DNA from: Alphaproteobacteria bacterium
Lineage (GTDB): Bacteria > Pseudomonadota > Alphaproteobacteria > Micropepsales > Micropepsaceae
Assembly (NCBI GenBank): GCA_025924715.1
Contig: JAICHV010000030.1
Coordinates: forward strand, 1 to 48,325
Length of the DNA: 48,325 nucleotides
Reading direction: 5' to 3'
Below the pieces are notes generated by a model. That model saw only the letters and a program-made list of their open reading frames with translations, was not told the origin of the DNA and made no database searches. This document shows, one piece after another, positions 34,155 through 44,630 of the stretch. Position 1 is the first letter of the stretch; every line of letters starts with the position of its first letter. The translations under genes and the position numbers were made by a program.

Positions 34155-34598
34155 ATGCTCGAACAAAAAGTGGATGATCCCGTCGATTTTGAGTTGATCT
34201 TCAAGCTGACGCCGGGCATGTGCCTGATCCTGGACCCGAGCTTTCGTATTCTCGCGCAGAACGCCGACCATGCGAAGGCGACACTCTCGGCCGGCAAGGA
34301 CATTATCGGAAAGCATCTCTTCGCGGTGTTCCCGGACAACCCGAACGACTCAAGCGCCGACGGCGTCTCCGCCGTCCGCCAGTCCCTTCTGAATGTCATG
34401 AAAACCCGCCAGCCCGACGCAATGCCTATCGTGCGATATGATGTTCGCCCCAAATCGGGCGCCTTCGAAGCGCGATATTGGGCGATCACCAACACCCCGG
34501 TTCTGGGGGACGACGGCTTTGTGCGATGGATCATCAACCGTGCCGAAGACGTGACGGATTCGGTTGAAGCCGGCAGGGCATTGCCCAAGCGCCCGTAG
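34155..34598 (+). CDS. Stand-alone PAS-domain protein
   Basis: The 147-residue protein is essentially one PAS domain (about 12-130): FELIFKLTPGMCLILDPSFR, HLFAVFPDNPNDSSADGV, then EARYWAITNTPVLGDDGFVR and RAEDVTD. This type of PAS, with FPDNPxDPxADG and YWxxxNTPVL, is normally the first part of large hybrid histidine kinases; here the protein ends right after the signal helix (DVTDSVEAGRALPKRP). It is either a free sensor/adaptor or the leftover of a truncated kinase. In-frame starts upstream (34092) exist; 34155 is preferred because the PAS-associated helix begins there. Confidence 0.7.
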   Translation: MLEQKVDDPVDFELIFKLTPGMCLILDPSFRILAQNADHAKATLSAGKDIIGKHLFAVFPDNPNDSSADGVSAVRQSLLNVMKTRQPDAMPIVRYDVRPKSGAFEARYWAITNTPVLGDDGFVRWIINRAEDVTDSVEAGRALPKRP

Positions 34599-34609
34599 AT
34601 TTTGCGGGT

Positions 34610-37003
<2,394 letters not shown>

Positions 37004-37065
37004 TGCTACCAGATAGGAATTGCGGAGCCGCCCGCCAAGATAGCAGCCGCCCGGCGCGCGAGCGC

Positions 37066-37104
37066 AAAAAAATTGGGGCGGAGGAACGCGTCCCCCGCCC
37101 CAAT
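37066..37104 (-). terminator. Intrinsic terminator of the 37123-37509 gene
   Basis: ATTGGGGCGG (37072-37081) and CCGCCCCAAT (37095-37104) form a perfect 10-bp stem. Read on the minus strand it is followed by seven T residues. It lies 19 bp after the stop codon and separates this gene from uvrB. Confidence 0.9.
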
Positions 37105-37122
37105 CGCTCTTTTAGCCTGTTG

Positions 37123-37509
37123 CTATTTGGCGGCGGTGATCGCGGCCGAAGCCTCGGTCGCGGCCTTGCCGGCAGCGGCCATGTCGGTCAGCGCCAACCC
37201 GCTTTTAAGCTGGGCGGCGGCGGCCTGAAGCTTGGCCTTCTGCGCGGCATTGGCGGCATCGTTGATGGCGCCGCTGCCGTCCTTGGCGCAGGGATTGGCA
37301 TTGGTCGAGTCGTAATCGGCGCCGCCCGTGCCTTCCAGACAATTGATCGCGTGATGCATATGCATATGCATCATGTCGATGGTGCCCGCCTTGGCGGCGA
37401 GACCGGCATGGGTGGAAGCGGTGTTGATCTCCGCCGTCACATCGGCGAAGGCGGTGGTGGCGAACAGCAGGCCCGCGCCGGCGATGGACGCGAGGAGAAT
37501 CTTCTTCAT
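37123..37509 (-). CDS. Small exported Met/His-rich protein
   Basis: The 128-residue protein has a signal peptide (MKKILLASIAGAGLLFATTAFA, cleaved near 22) and a helical, Ala-rich mature part. A motif MMHMHMHHAINCLEG near residue 47 has alternating Met and His that would suit binding of Cu or another metal; a second Cys (NPCAKD) could pair with the Cys after it. A strong GGAGG site precedes ATG 37509. Own terminators flank it on both sides, so it is a monocistronic, probably well-expressed gene. Function unknown. Confidence 0.75.
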   Translation of the reverse strand: MKKILLASIAGAGLLFATTAFADVTAEINTASTHAGLAAKAGTIDMMHMHMHHAINCLEGTGGADYDSTNANPCAKDGSGAINDAANAAQKAKLQAAAAQLKSGLALTDMAAAGKAATEASAAITAAK

Positions 37510-37524
37510 GGGGAAACCTCCGGC

Positions 37525-37569
37525 AAAAAGGATTGGGGCGCCGCGGATATCCGCGGGGCGCCCCATCCT
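37525..37569 (-). terminator. Intrinsic terminator of the SYLF gene
   Basis: A long stem with GGGGCGCC/GGCGCCCC arms and an inner GCGGATATCCGC palindrome, flanked by ATCC/GGAT pairing, is followed on the minus strand by TTTTT. It starts 25 bp after the SYLF stop and ends just upstream of the next gene's ribosome binding site. Confidence 0.88.
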
Positions 37570-37593
37570 AACCTGTTACGGGCTCGCGCGGCA

Positions 37594-38211
37594 CTAGAAA
37601 ACTGAGGCCAGATTGCGCTGCAGCGCGACGGCTTCCGGGCCGGTGGCGGGGCTGGCGTTCTCGTCCTTGTCTTCCTTGATCACCGAGCCGTTGAAGGTCA
37701 GCCCGGCATAGGCGCCCGTACCGCTGGTCCAGACCACGATGGGACCGCCATGGGTTGTGGTCGCCCCTTCGGCGCCGGAGGAAAGATTGACCACCGTCAG
37801 CCCGGCGCCGGCGCCCAGCTTCACATTGCCTTTCTCGATCCCCTGCAGGGCGGCGTCGGAATTGATGATGAATATCAGCTCCGCCTGTTCCAACCCGGCC
37901 TGGAGGCCGAACGAAGCCGAGCCCATGCCGTAGAATTTGGGCGCGCTCCAGCCCCGGCCGGTGCGGCGCAGCAAGACGCCATCACCGCCTTCGGCGCCGA
38001 AAATGAAGCCGCCTTTGACCAGCTTGGGCACGATGTACACCGCGCGGGCGTTGCGCAGCATGGTACGGGCGGTGCTGAAGGCCGGATCCTTTTTCAGGTC
38101 ATCGACGGCGTGATTGGCGTCGCGCAGCAATTTGGCGGTGTCGGCGGCCTGGGCCATTGGCGCGGCGCAAAAACTCAGGGCGATGGCGGCGGCGGCGAGA
38201 GTGGCTTTCAT
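37594..38211 (-). CDS. SYLF-domain lipid-binding exported protein
   Basis: The 205-residue protein has a signal peptide (about 1-22, AAPMAQA) and a SYLF (Ysc84-like) domain of 180 residues with ARAVYIVPKLVKGGFIFG, GDGVLLRR, GWSAPKFYGMGSASFGLQAG in two parts, and late VVWTSGTGAYAGLTFNGS. Eukaryotic members bind phosphoinositides; bacterial ones are periplasmic with unknown roles. ATG 38211 is used because the signal peptide starts there; 38241 is also in frame. Confidence 0.88.
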   Translation of the reverse strand: MKATLAAAAIALSFCAAPMAQAADTAKLLRDANHAVDDLKKDPAFSTARTMLRNARAVYIVPKLVKGGFIFGAEGGDGVLLRRTGRGWSAPKFYGMGSASFGLQAGLEQAELIFIINSDAALQGIEKGNVKLGAGAGLTVVNLSSGAEGATTTHGGPIVVWTSGTGAYAGLTFNGSVIKEDKDENASPATGPEAVALQRNLASVF

Positions 38212-38281
38212 GGGGATTGGTCCTGAAGGGGCGACCACCAAATCCCGAACTCGCCGAAAAGTTCCCGAGAGGCTCGCCGAA

Positions 38282-39442
38282 TTAATGCGCCCGCAGCGAG
38301 GCCGGCTTGCGGGCCTTGGCCTTGGTCACCGCCCGCTCGTCCTTGGCATGGTCGGTGAAGCCGCAGGTGAAATCGTGGAAAATGGCGGCCAATTCCTCGG
38401 CATCGATCAGCTTGGGAGCATTGCTGGGGAAGCGGTAGCGCCAGAAGCTGACGATATGGGAGATCGCGCCCATCTTCTCGCCCAGCTCCACGAACATATA
38501 GGGCGCGCTGAGCAGGAAGTCGCGGAACATCTTAGGCGCGCGGTGGGCCACCAGCTCGCTATAGGAATCGTCGTAGATCTGCAGCACTTTGGTGACGTCA
38601 TTGCCGTTGTCGCGCACCATTTCGATGAGATTGCGCTTGGCCTGGGTGAGATAGGCGCGGGTCTCGATGTCGATAATGCCCTGGGGCTGGATCTGCTTGA
38701 TCTCGCGCAGGATGTGCATCACATCCGGCCAGAAATTGCTGATCGACCATTTGTAATACAGAAAGCCGCGCCAGCTGAAGACGCCCTCGCGGAAATCCTT
38801 GGGCGTGAGGCCCAGGGTCTGGCGCAGCGGCTCCAGTTTCTCGTCGGTCTTGTTGGACAGCAGCGCCGCCACCATGCGGTTGGTGGAGGGTTCGGACGAC
38901 GAGCCGCCGGTCGCCAGCACGATCAATTGCTGCAGGTGATCGGAGACATAAGCATGCATCCGCTCCTGATCGCCCGTCGAAATGTTGAAATAGCAGGGCG
39001 CGACGTCGACGCCGTGATTGCGCAGATGTTCGCGCAGCAGGAAGGGGTCGAGCGAGGGAATGGAGTTCAGCAGCCGCATCACGCCCAGATCGCGTTCCAA
39101 CTGCTCCGGATTGTAGCTGCCGACCGAGCGCAGACTTTCGGCAAAGCCGCGCTGATCGACGAACACCGAGCGCCCGCCCGCCCTCAGATCGTTGGGATCG
39201 AAAGGGACGATGATCTTGGTCGCCACGGTGCGCGGGGTGCTGAACAGATAGGTCTCGTCGGCCCGCATCCGATGCTTGAGCACGAAGGAAGCGTTGATGA
39301 CCGGCGAGCGGAACATCGGCTTGGCGCTATATTCGGGATTGTCGCGATGCTGCTTGGCGATCTGCACGAGATTGAGCACCCGGCTGGTGGATGAACGCCC
39401 CAAGGCATGCAGAAAGCGGACAGAACGGTCGGTAGCGGCCAA
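38282..39442 (-). CDS. Conserved protein of unknown function, 386 residues
   Basis: No signal peptide or membrane segment is visible. The protein is largely helical, with stretches such as AKQHRDNPEYSAKPMFRSP, VNASFVLKHRMR, TVATKIIVPFDPNDLRAGGR, the middle FREGVFSWRGFLYYKW and SAPYMFVELGEKMGAISHI. A basic tail (VTKAKARKPASLRAH) ends it. I do not recognise a family, but it looks like a real gene: long, GC3-rich and without competing frames. It is separated from the SYLF gene by 70 bp and divergent from the DUF4870-like gene. Confidence 0.75.
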   Translation of the reverse strand: MAATDRSVRFLHALGRSSTSRVLNLVQIAKQHRDNPEYSAKPMFRSPVINASFVLKHRMRADETYLFSTPRTVATKIIVPFDPNDLRAGGRSVFVDQRGFAESLRSVGSYNPEQLERDLGVMRLLNSIPSLDPFLLREHLRNHGVDVAPCYFNISTGDQERMHAYVSDHLQQLIVLATGGSSSEPSTNRMVAALLSNKTDEKLEPLRQTLGLTPKDFREGVFSWRGFLYYKWSISNFWPDVMHILREIKQIQPQGIIDIETRAYLTQAKRNLIEMVRDNGNDVTKVLQIYDDSYSELVAHRAPKMFRDFLLSAPYMFVELGEKMGAISHIVSFWRYRFPSNAPKLIDAEELAAIFHDFTCGFTDHAKDERAVTKAKARKPASLRAH

Positions 39443-39604
39443 GAGATCAACCTATGGGCGAAGTCGGTTCGCTATTGTGCTGCGCGGGAGTAAAGATGCT
39501 CTTACCGCGGAACCGCCGACCGGCTCCGATTTGCCGGTTTCCCTGGGGCTTTTTTGGGACGGGAACCGTTCCTATGTGTTAACGCGGCTACACCAGGAGA
39601 GGGC

Positions 39605-40030
39605 ATGACAGGCGAAAGGTCGGTACCGGACATTCGCGATGACCGCGAGCGGCTGGCGGTGCTGCTGGCCTATGGGCTTTACCTGCTGGCGATCACCAAT
39701 GGGGTCACCGCCCTGGTCGGTTTCATTGTGGCCCTGGCCCGGCGCGATGCCGCCCGCGGGACCGTCTATGAGAGCCATTACCGCAATCTCATCACGGTTT
39801 TCCTGGTCCTGATGGCTTTTGCCGGCCTGGTGCTGGCCGCCGTCCTGGCGGGGGTGCTTGGCCTGTTTTCCTTGGCCTTCAGCCCGGCGCCCTGGGCGGC
39901 GCTATGGTGGTTTCCGGTGCCGGTGGTGATGGCGCCGCTTCTGGGGATCGGCTGGTTGATACTGGGGGTGTGGACCCTCTGGCGGGTCATCGGCGGCTTC
40001 ATCCGGGCGCTGGAGGAAAGGCCTTATTGA
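39605..40030 (+). CDS. DUF4870-like membrane protein
   Basis: The 141-residue protein has about three hydrophobic segments (21-42, 60-84, 91-130) and the YESHYRNLITVFL stretch where DUF4870/Tic20-type proteins have an H-x2-N motif. AGGAGAGG lies just before ATG 39605. It is coupled to the next gene, with the TTG start overlapping its TGA stop. Function unknown. Confidence 0.75.
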   Translation: MTGERSVPDIRDDRERLAVLLAYGLYLLAITNGVTALVGFIVALARRDAARGTVYESHYRNLITVFLVLMAFAGLVLAAVLAGVLGLFSLAFSPAPWAALWWFPVPVVMAPLLGIGWLILGVWTLWRVIGGFIRALEERPY

Positions 40031-40908
40031 GCGAATTGGCTTTCGACCGCTCGCTGGAACCGCGCTATGGCGTGGAAGAGCGGCTCAGTCCCCTGATCAG
40101 CCGGGTGCTGGCGCCCAATCCGGGTCCCTACACTTTCAAGGGCACGGGGGTTTATCTCATCGGGGCGGGGGACGCGGTCGCGGTGATCGATCCGGGTCCC
40201 GATCTGCCGGAGCATCTGGCCGCACTGGAACGGGTGCTGGGGACGCGGAAAGTGAGCCATATCCTGATCACCCATACCCACCGCGATCATTCTCCCGCCG
40301 CGGCCTGGCTGAAGCGCCATAGCGGCGCCAAGACCTATGGCTTCGGTCCCCATCCGCAGGGCGACGAAGATGTCGAAACCGGCGGCGATCGCGCTTTCGT
40401 TCCGGACGTGACGCTGCGCGATGGCGATGTGGTGCAAGGCGACGGCTTTACGCTTGAGGCGGTGCATACGCCGGGGCACATCTCCAACCATCTTTGCTAT
40501 GGCCTGGCGCAGGAAGCCGCGCTGTTCAGCGGCGATCATGTGATGGGCTGGTCGACCTCGATCGTGGCGCCGCCTGACGGCAATATGGCCGATTATATGT
40601 GCAGCCTGGAAAAACTGATCGCGGCCGGGCACGCGGTGATCTATCCCACCCATGGTTCGCCGATCACCAATCCGGCCGCATTCTTGCGCGCCAGTCTCAG
40701 CCACCGGCGCATGCGCGAGCGCCAGATCCGTCAAAGCCTGGCGCAAGGACCGCAAGATATTGCGTCTCTGGTGGCGCGGCTTTATCCCGATCTGGCGCAG
40801 GCCTTGCGCAAGGGCGCGGGCCTGATGGTGCGGGCGCATCTGGAAAAACTGCGCGGCGAAGGGGCCGTGGTGGAAGAGGCCGGACGCTGGGCCCTTAGCG
40901 CCGATTGA
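40027..40908 (+). CDS. MBL-fold metallo-hydrolase (LACTB2-like)
   Basis: The 293-residue protein has the metallo-beta-lactamase motif THTHRDHSPA, further metal ligands in HTPGHISNHLC, FSGDHVMGW and PTHGSPI, and a C-terminal winged-helix (about 225-290), the arrangement of LACTB2-type proteins, some of which are RNases. The start is a TTG at 40027 in a TTGA overlap with the upstream gene; no better in-frame start exists near the N-terminus of the fold. Substrate unknown. Confidence 0.87.
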   Translation: MSELAFDRSLEPRYGVEERLSPLISRVLAPNPGPYTFKGTGVYLIGAGDAVAVIDPGPDLPEHLAALERVLGTRKVSHILITHTHRDHSPAAAWLKRHSGAKTYGFGPHPQGDEDVETGGDRAFVPDVTLRDGDVVQGDGFTLEAVHTPGHISNHLCYGLAQEAALFSGDHVMGWSTSIVAPPDGNMADYMCSLEKLIAAGHAVIYPTHGSPITNPAAFLRASLSHRRMRERQIRQSLAQGPQDIASLVARLYPDLAQALRKGAGLMVRAHLEKLRGEGAVVEEAGRWALSAD

Positions 40909-41662
40909 GCTCGCGGAAATAATCTTTGAGCAGGGCCAGATTTCGGCCGAAATCCTTGTCGCCGGTTTCGCTTGCCGCCCGCACATCCAGCCGCGCCCCC
41001 AGAGCGCCGGCGCGCTCGATGCGGATGGCGATGTCACTCAGCTGGCCGAACCAGAAAGAGGCCGAGGTCGCTTCGATGCGTCCCTGCTGCTCGCTGGAAT
41101 CCACGATGGTCCAACCCATCCGTTTTGCGGCTTCGAAGCTGCGCCAGAACATCTTGTTGGGCGTCATGATCAGCGCCACCGGCTTGGTGAGCTGCGGATA
41201 ATATTCGTGCAGGATATAGGCGGTGGTGCCGGTCTCGCCGCGAAACGTGATCCGCCGCGTCGCATCGAAGGCGACGGGGTTCATGCCCGGCCGGCGCAGT
41301 TTGGCCAGGGCCACAAATTGCGGCGGGTCTTCCGGATCGGTGGCAACGTCGTGAAGTGGCGGCGAGGTCAAGCCGCCATAAAGCGTATGCAGCGGCGGCC
41401 ATAGCAGCGCCAAGCTGCCCAGCAGCGCGATCAGGCCGGCGCGTCTGCCGCTGCCTTCATTGCGTTTCAGGGCTCGGGCCAGCCACGCCAGGGCGCAGAT
41501 CAGGGCGATGACAGCCATGGCCACCGCCGGGGTCATCAGCGCGAGTCCGCTGGCAAAGGGCATCAGCTTCAGGCGCACGCCCGCCACCGCGGCGCCGGCC
41601 ATCAGCGCGGCCAGCACCAGCGCGGCCAGCGCCAGCCGCGCGGCCAGAAGTTGAAAACGCAT
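40895..41662 (-). CDS. DUF1499 domain membrane protein
   Basis: The 255-residue protein has two or three N-terminal membrane segments (about 5-30, 42-65, 78-98) and a C-terminal DUF1499 domain (about 100-255) with HDVATDPEDPPQF, GRIEATSASFWFGQLSDIAI and RAASETGDKDFGRN. Function unknown. ATG 41662 has GGGGA at good distance. Its 3' end overlaps the convergent MBL gene by 14 bp. Confidence 0.85.
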   Translation of the reverse strand: MRFQLLAARLALAALVLAALMAGAAVAGVRLKLMPFASGLALMTPAVAMAVIALICALAWLARALKRNEGSGRRAGLIALLGSLALLWPPLHTLYGGLTSPPLHDVATDPEDPPQFVALAKLRRPGMNPVAFDATRRITFRGETGTTAYILHEYYPQLTKPVALIMTPNKMFWRSFEAAKRMGWTIVDSSEQQGRIEATSASFWFGQLSDIAIRIERAGALGARLDVRAASETGDKDFGRNLALLKDYFRELNRR

Positions 41663-41749
41663 AGCAGGTCCCCAAAGCGTAAGGCGCATCATAAGAACTG
41701 GCGCATCAGATGCAAAAGGCTAGAATCCGTCGCCAAAACCGGTGACAAG

Positions 41750-43120
41750 ATGCCGCTATCCAATGCCCAGGCGCGCGACATGAACGCGCTTTTCCATCCC
41801 TTCGCCATGCTGGGTCCGCTGGACGAAAACGGGCCCCTGATCATCGAACGCGGCCAGGGCGTGCGGGTCTATGACCAGTCGGGCAAGGACTATATCGAAG
41901 CGATGAGCGGGCTGTGGTCCACCGCCCTGGGATGGGGCGAGACCGAACTCGCCGATGCCGCCGCCGAGCAGATGCGCAAACTCTCTTTCGGCCATGTCTT
42001 TGCCGGCAAGAGCCATGAGCCCGCCATCGCTTTGGCCGAAGCGCTGAAGGCGCTGGTGCCGTTCCCGACCGGCAAGGTGTTCTTTGCCTGTTCCGGCTCG
42101 GAGGCCAATGACAGCCAGATCAAATTCGCCTGGTACGCCGCCAATGCGCGCGGCACGCCGCGCAAGAAAAAGATCATTGCCCGCCAGCGCGGCTATCATG
42201 GCGTCACCTTGGCCTCGGCCAGCCTGACCGGCCTGACTCCGGTGCACAAGAATTTCGACCTGCCGCTGGATTTCGCCCGCCACACCGACTGCCCGCATTA
42301 TTATCGCGGCGCCGAGCCGGGCGAGAGCGAGCGCGATTTCTCCCTTCGCATGGCGGCCAATCTGGACAGCCTGATCCAGCGCGAAGATCCGGACACCGTG
42401 GCGGCGATGATCGTCGAGCCGGTGATGGGCGCCGGCGGCGCCATTCTGCCGCCGGAGGGTTATTTCGACGCCATCACCAAGGTGCTCGACAAATATGGCC
42501 TGCCGCTGATCGACGACGAAGTGATCACCGGATTCGGCCGCACCGGCGAATGGTTCGGCTGCGCCAAATATGGTTTCGAGCCGGACAGCATGTCGTTGGC
42601 CAAGGCCTTGTCCAGTTCCTACCTGCCGATCAGCGCGGTGATGCTCTCGCCCGAATTGAGCGACATCATCGATGCGGAGTCCAAAAAAATCGGCATGCTG
42701 GGCCATGGCTTCACTTATGGCGGTCATCCGGTGACCACCGCGGTGGCGCTCAAAACCATCGAAATCTACCAGCGCCGCGATATCGTCGGCCATGTCCGCC
42801 ACGTTTCGGGCTCTTTCCAGAAACATCTGGCGGCGCTGGCGGAACATCCACTGGTGGGTGAAGCCAAAGGTGTCGGCCTGTTCGCCGGCGTCGAACTGGT
42901 CGAGGACAAGCTCAGCAAGCGGACCTTCGCACCCGAACGCGGCGTGATCCACCGCCTGGTCCGTTTCGCGCAAGCGCAAGGCCTGATCGTCCGGGCGCTG
43001 CCGGGCGAGCGCTTCGCCCTGTGTCCGCCGCTGGTGATCGAAGAATCCGATATCGACGAGCTGTTCGCCCGCCTGGGCAAGGCGCTGGATCAGACCCTGG
43101 AATGGACGCGCAAGATTTAA
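41750..43120 (+). CDS. Class III (omega) aminotransferase
   Basis: A PLP-dependent transaminase of 456 residues, of the beta-alanine/pyruvate or putrescine-pyruvate type. Motifs: the substrate region MSGLWSTALGWGE, cofactor binding FACSGSEANDSQIKFA, YHGVTLASASLTG, DDEVITGFGRTG, and the PLP-lysine Lys285 in SLAKALSSSYLP; GHGFTYGGHPV is a further omega-transaminase mark. The amine donor cannot be settled. Single gene, terminated by the hairpin at 43126-43173. Confidence 0.9.
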   Translation: MPLSNAQARDMNALFHPFAMLGPLDENGPLIIERGQGVRVYDQSGKDYIEAMSGLWSTALGWGETELADAAAEQMRKLSFGHVFAGKSHEPAIALAEALKALVPFPTGKVFFACSGSEANDSQIKFAWYAANARGTPRKKKIIARQRGYHGVTLASASLTGLTPVHKNFDLPLDFARHTDCPHYYRGAEPGESERDFSLRMAANLDSLIQREDPDTVAAMIVEPVMGAGGAILPPEGYFDAITKVLDKYGLPLIDDEVITGFGRTGEWFGCAKYGFEPDSMSLAKALSSSYLPISAVMLSPELSDIIDAESKKIGMLGHGFTYGGHPVTTAVALKTIEIYQRRDIVGHVRHVSGSFQKHLAALAEHPLVGEAKGVGLFAGVELVEDKLSKRTFAPERGVIHRLVRFAQAQGLIVRALPGERFALCPPLVIEESDIDELFARLGKALDQTLEWTRKI

Positions 43121-43125
43121 TTGCC

Positions 43126-43173
43126 GCGCGATTTTACGGGTGAACCGCTGCACACTTCACCCGATCGCGCTTT
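43126..43173 (+). terminator. Intrinsic terminator after the class III aminotransferase
   Basis: Outer arms GCGCGAT (43126-43132) / ATCGCGC (43164-43170) and inner CGGGTGAA (43137-43144) / TTCACCCG (43156-43163) form a long stem with a small bulge, followed by TTT. It starts 6 bp after the stop codon. The convergent small gene ends at 43172, so it may serve both directions. Confidence 0.8.
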
Positions 43174-43387
43174 AGCTGCGCCGCAGCATCTGTTCGCGCA
43201 TGGGATGGGAATCGGAGGGGCGGGCATAGATCAAGGCCTCGCCCTGCCAGACTTCCAGCCGCTTGGCGCTGGGAAGTTTCATCGCATGGGCCAGGACCTT
43301 GGCGCGATTATGGTCGTCGCAGGTTGCGGCGAATTTGTACGTCAAGGATCCGTCGCAATCCAGATAGCAGATTTCATATGCGGGCAT
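43172..43387 (-). CDS. Small conserved protein of unknown function
   Basis: The 71-residue protein (MPAYEICYLDCDGSLTYKF...) has a GGAGG site before ATG 43387. It is hydrophilic, with two early Cys, and contains AHAMKLPSAKRLEVWQGEAL. Small alphaproteobacterial proteins of this look are common but unnamed. Divergent from the Fe-superoxide dismutase gene. Confidence 0.6.
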   Translation of the reverse strand: MPAYEICYLDCDGSLTYKFAATCDDHNRAKVLAHAMKLPSAKRLEVWQGEALIYARPSDSHPMREQMLRRS

Positions 43388-43445
43388 CGCTCGCCTCCAG
43401 GTCATCGCTTACCGCCCGCTTGTCACCAATTTGCGCGACATCCCG

Positions 43446-43474
43446 TTGACTGTCGAATGAAGTTTTTTTATTGC
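43446..43474 (+). promoter_or_regulatory. Candidate promoter of the Fe superoxide dismutase gene
   Basis: TTGACT (43446-43451), a 17-bp spacer with a run of seven T and TATTGC (43469-43474) resemble a sigma-70 promoter about 96 bp before the ATG at 43570. The -10 is weak. Confidence 0.35.
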
Positions 43475-43569
43475 CCTTGCCGCAGGCCGGATCAATCGCC
43501 GGATTTGCGCGTTATCAAGTCGCCGCGCGGTTCCGGTTTGACCGCGGCCCATCCAATCATGGAGATCGT

Positions 43570-44205
43570 ATGTCCGCTCCCTTCACTCTCGCTCCCTTGC
43601 CCTGGAATGAAAACGCCCTGGAGCCGACCATCTCGGCCAGGACCATCTCGTTCCACTACCACAAGCATCACCACGCCTATGTGGACACGCTCAACACCCT
43701 GGTGAAGGGCAGCAAGTTCGCGGACATGCAACTGGAAGAGATCGTCCGGGCCACGGCAAAATCCGCCGACGAGAAAGAAAAGAAAATCTTCAACAATGCC
43801 GCCCAAGTGTGGAATCACGATTTTTACTGGCGCAGCCTGACGCCATCCAAGACCGAGGTCTCAGGAAAGCTGGCCAGTGCGATCGCCCGCGATTTCGGCG
43901 AGGTTTCCACCCTGATCGCGCAACTTGCCGAGGCGGGAAAGACCCAATTCGGCTCGGGTTGGGCGTGGCTGGTGTCGCGGGACGGGAAATTGGCCATCGA
44001 GAAAACCGGCAATGCAATGACGCCGATGGCGCAAGGGGTCAATTGCCTCCTCACCGTCGATGTCTGGGAACATGCCTATTATCTGGATTACCAGAATGCG
44101 CGCCCCAAATATCTGGAAAGCGTGCTGGCCAATCTTCTCAACTGGGAATATGCGGCGCAGAATCTGGAGAAGGAAGACCGCGCGGTGCGCGCCGCGGCCG
44201 AGTAA
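43570..44205 (+). CDS. sodB: Superoxide dismutase, Fe type
   Basis: The 211-residue protein has metal ligands His29 (in SFHYHKHHHAYV), His83 (WNHDFYW), Asp164 and His168 (VDVWEHAYY), and gateway Tyr37. Gln79 in AAQVWNH and GSGWAWL mark the iron-type enzyme rather than Mn. It catalyses dismutation of superoxide in the cytoplasm. GGAG is 5 bases before ATG 43570; in-frame sequence upstream is leader. This is the one complete superoxide dismutase of the window, as the Cu/Zn-like protein at 26624 has an altered site. Confidence 0.94.
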   Translation: MSAPFTLAPLPWNENALEPTISARTISFHYHKHHHAYVDTLNTLVKGSKFADMQLEEIVRATAKSADEKEKKIFNNAAQVWNHDFYWRSLTPSKTEVSGKLASAIARDFGEVSTLIAQLAEAGKTQFGSGWAWLVSRDGKLAIEKTGNAMTPMAQGVNCLLTVDVWEHAYYLDYQNARPKYLESVLANLLNWEYAAQNLEKEDRAVRAAAE

Positions 44206-44249
44206 GGGCTAGATCTTCATCAGGTGGGCTGCGAAGTTATCAAGCGCAC

Positions 44250-44552
44250 TCAGAACGGATTGGCGATGGGGCCGCGCCCCGGCACCGGCGGTCCGGGCTG
44301 ATAGAGGCGGCAGCCGTTGAAGCCGGTGCCCCAGCCGCTGTGATAGGCCGGGATGGTGCGATAGGCCTCTTCGTCGCGCACCAGGCTGGTGTCGCGCGGG
44401 TTGGCGCTGCCACTGGTGCTGGCCGACGCGCAGCCATCATTATAGCCCGCCTTGTAATCGGGAGAGTTGCGCATCGCCCGTTGGGCCCGGCTTTCGAACA
44501 AGCCGCAGCCTGTGAGCGACAAAAACAAGATCAGGCAACACAGCGCACGCAT
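44250..44552 (-). CDS. Small lipoprotein of unknown function
   Basis: The 100-residue product has a signal with lipobox LTGC (Cys about 16), so it should be lipidated by Lgt and held in a membrane. The mature part has YKAGYNDGCASA and GWGTGFNGCRLY, which give two later cysteines likely to form a disulfide, and a Pro-rich end. The ATG at 44552 is used because the signal starts there; 44579 is in frame but weaker. Function unknown. Nothing notable in the flanking gaps. Confidence 0.7.
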   Translation of the reverse strand: MRALCCLILFLSLTGCGLFESRAQRAMRNSPDYKAGYNDGCASASTSGSANPRDTSLVRDEEAYRTIPAYHSGWGTGFNGCRLYQPGPPVPGRGPIANPF

Positions 44553-44630
44553 GAAAGTCCCATCGGTGGTCGCGTCCATGCGCCGATTAAGCGCCAGCCC
44601 GGCAAAATAGCAAAGGAAAAGGCGCGGACC

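Noticed and set aside
30532..34598. Multi-gene defence operon (caspase, GreA-like, ChaN-like, PAS)
   Set aside because: The GreA-like gene is on the opposite strand, base composition differs between the genes, and the spacing does not support one operon. Only the caspase gene stands out as foreign.
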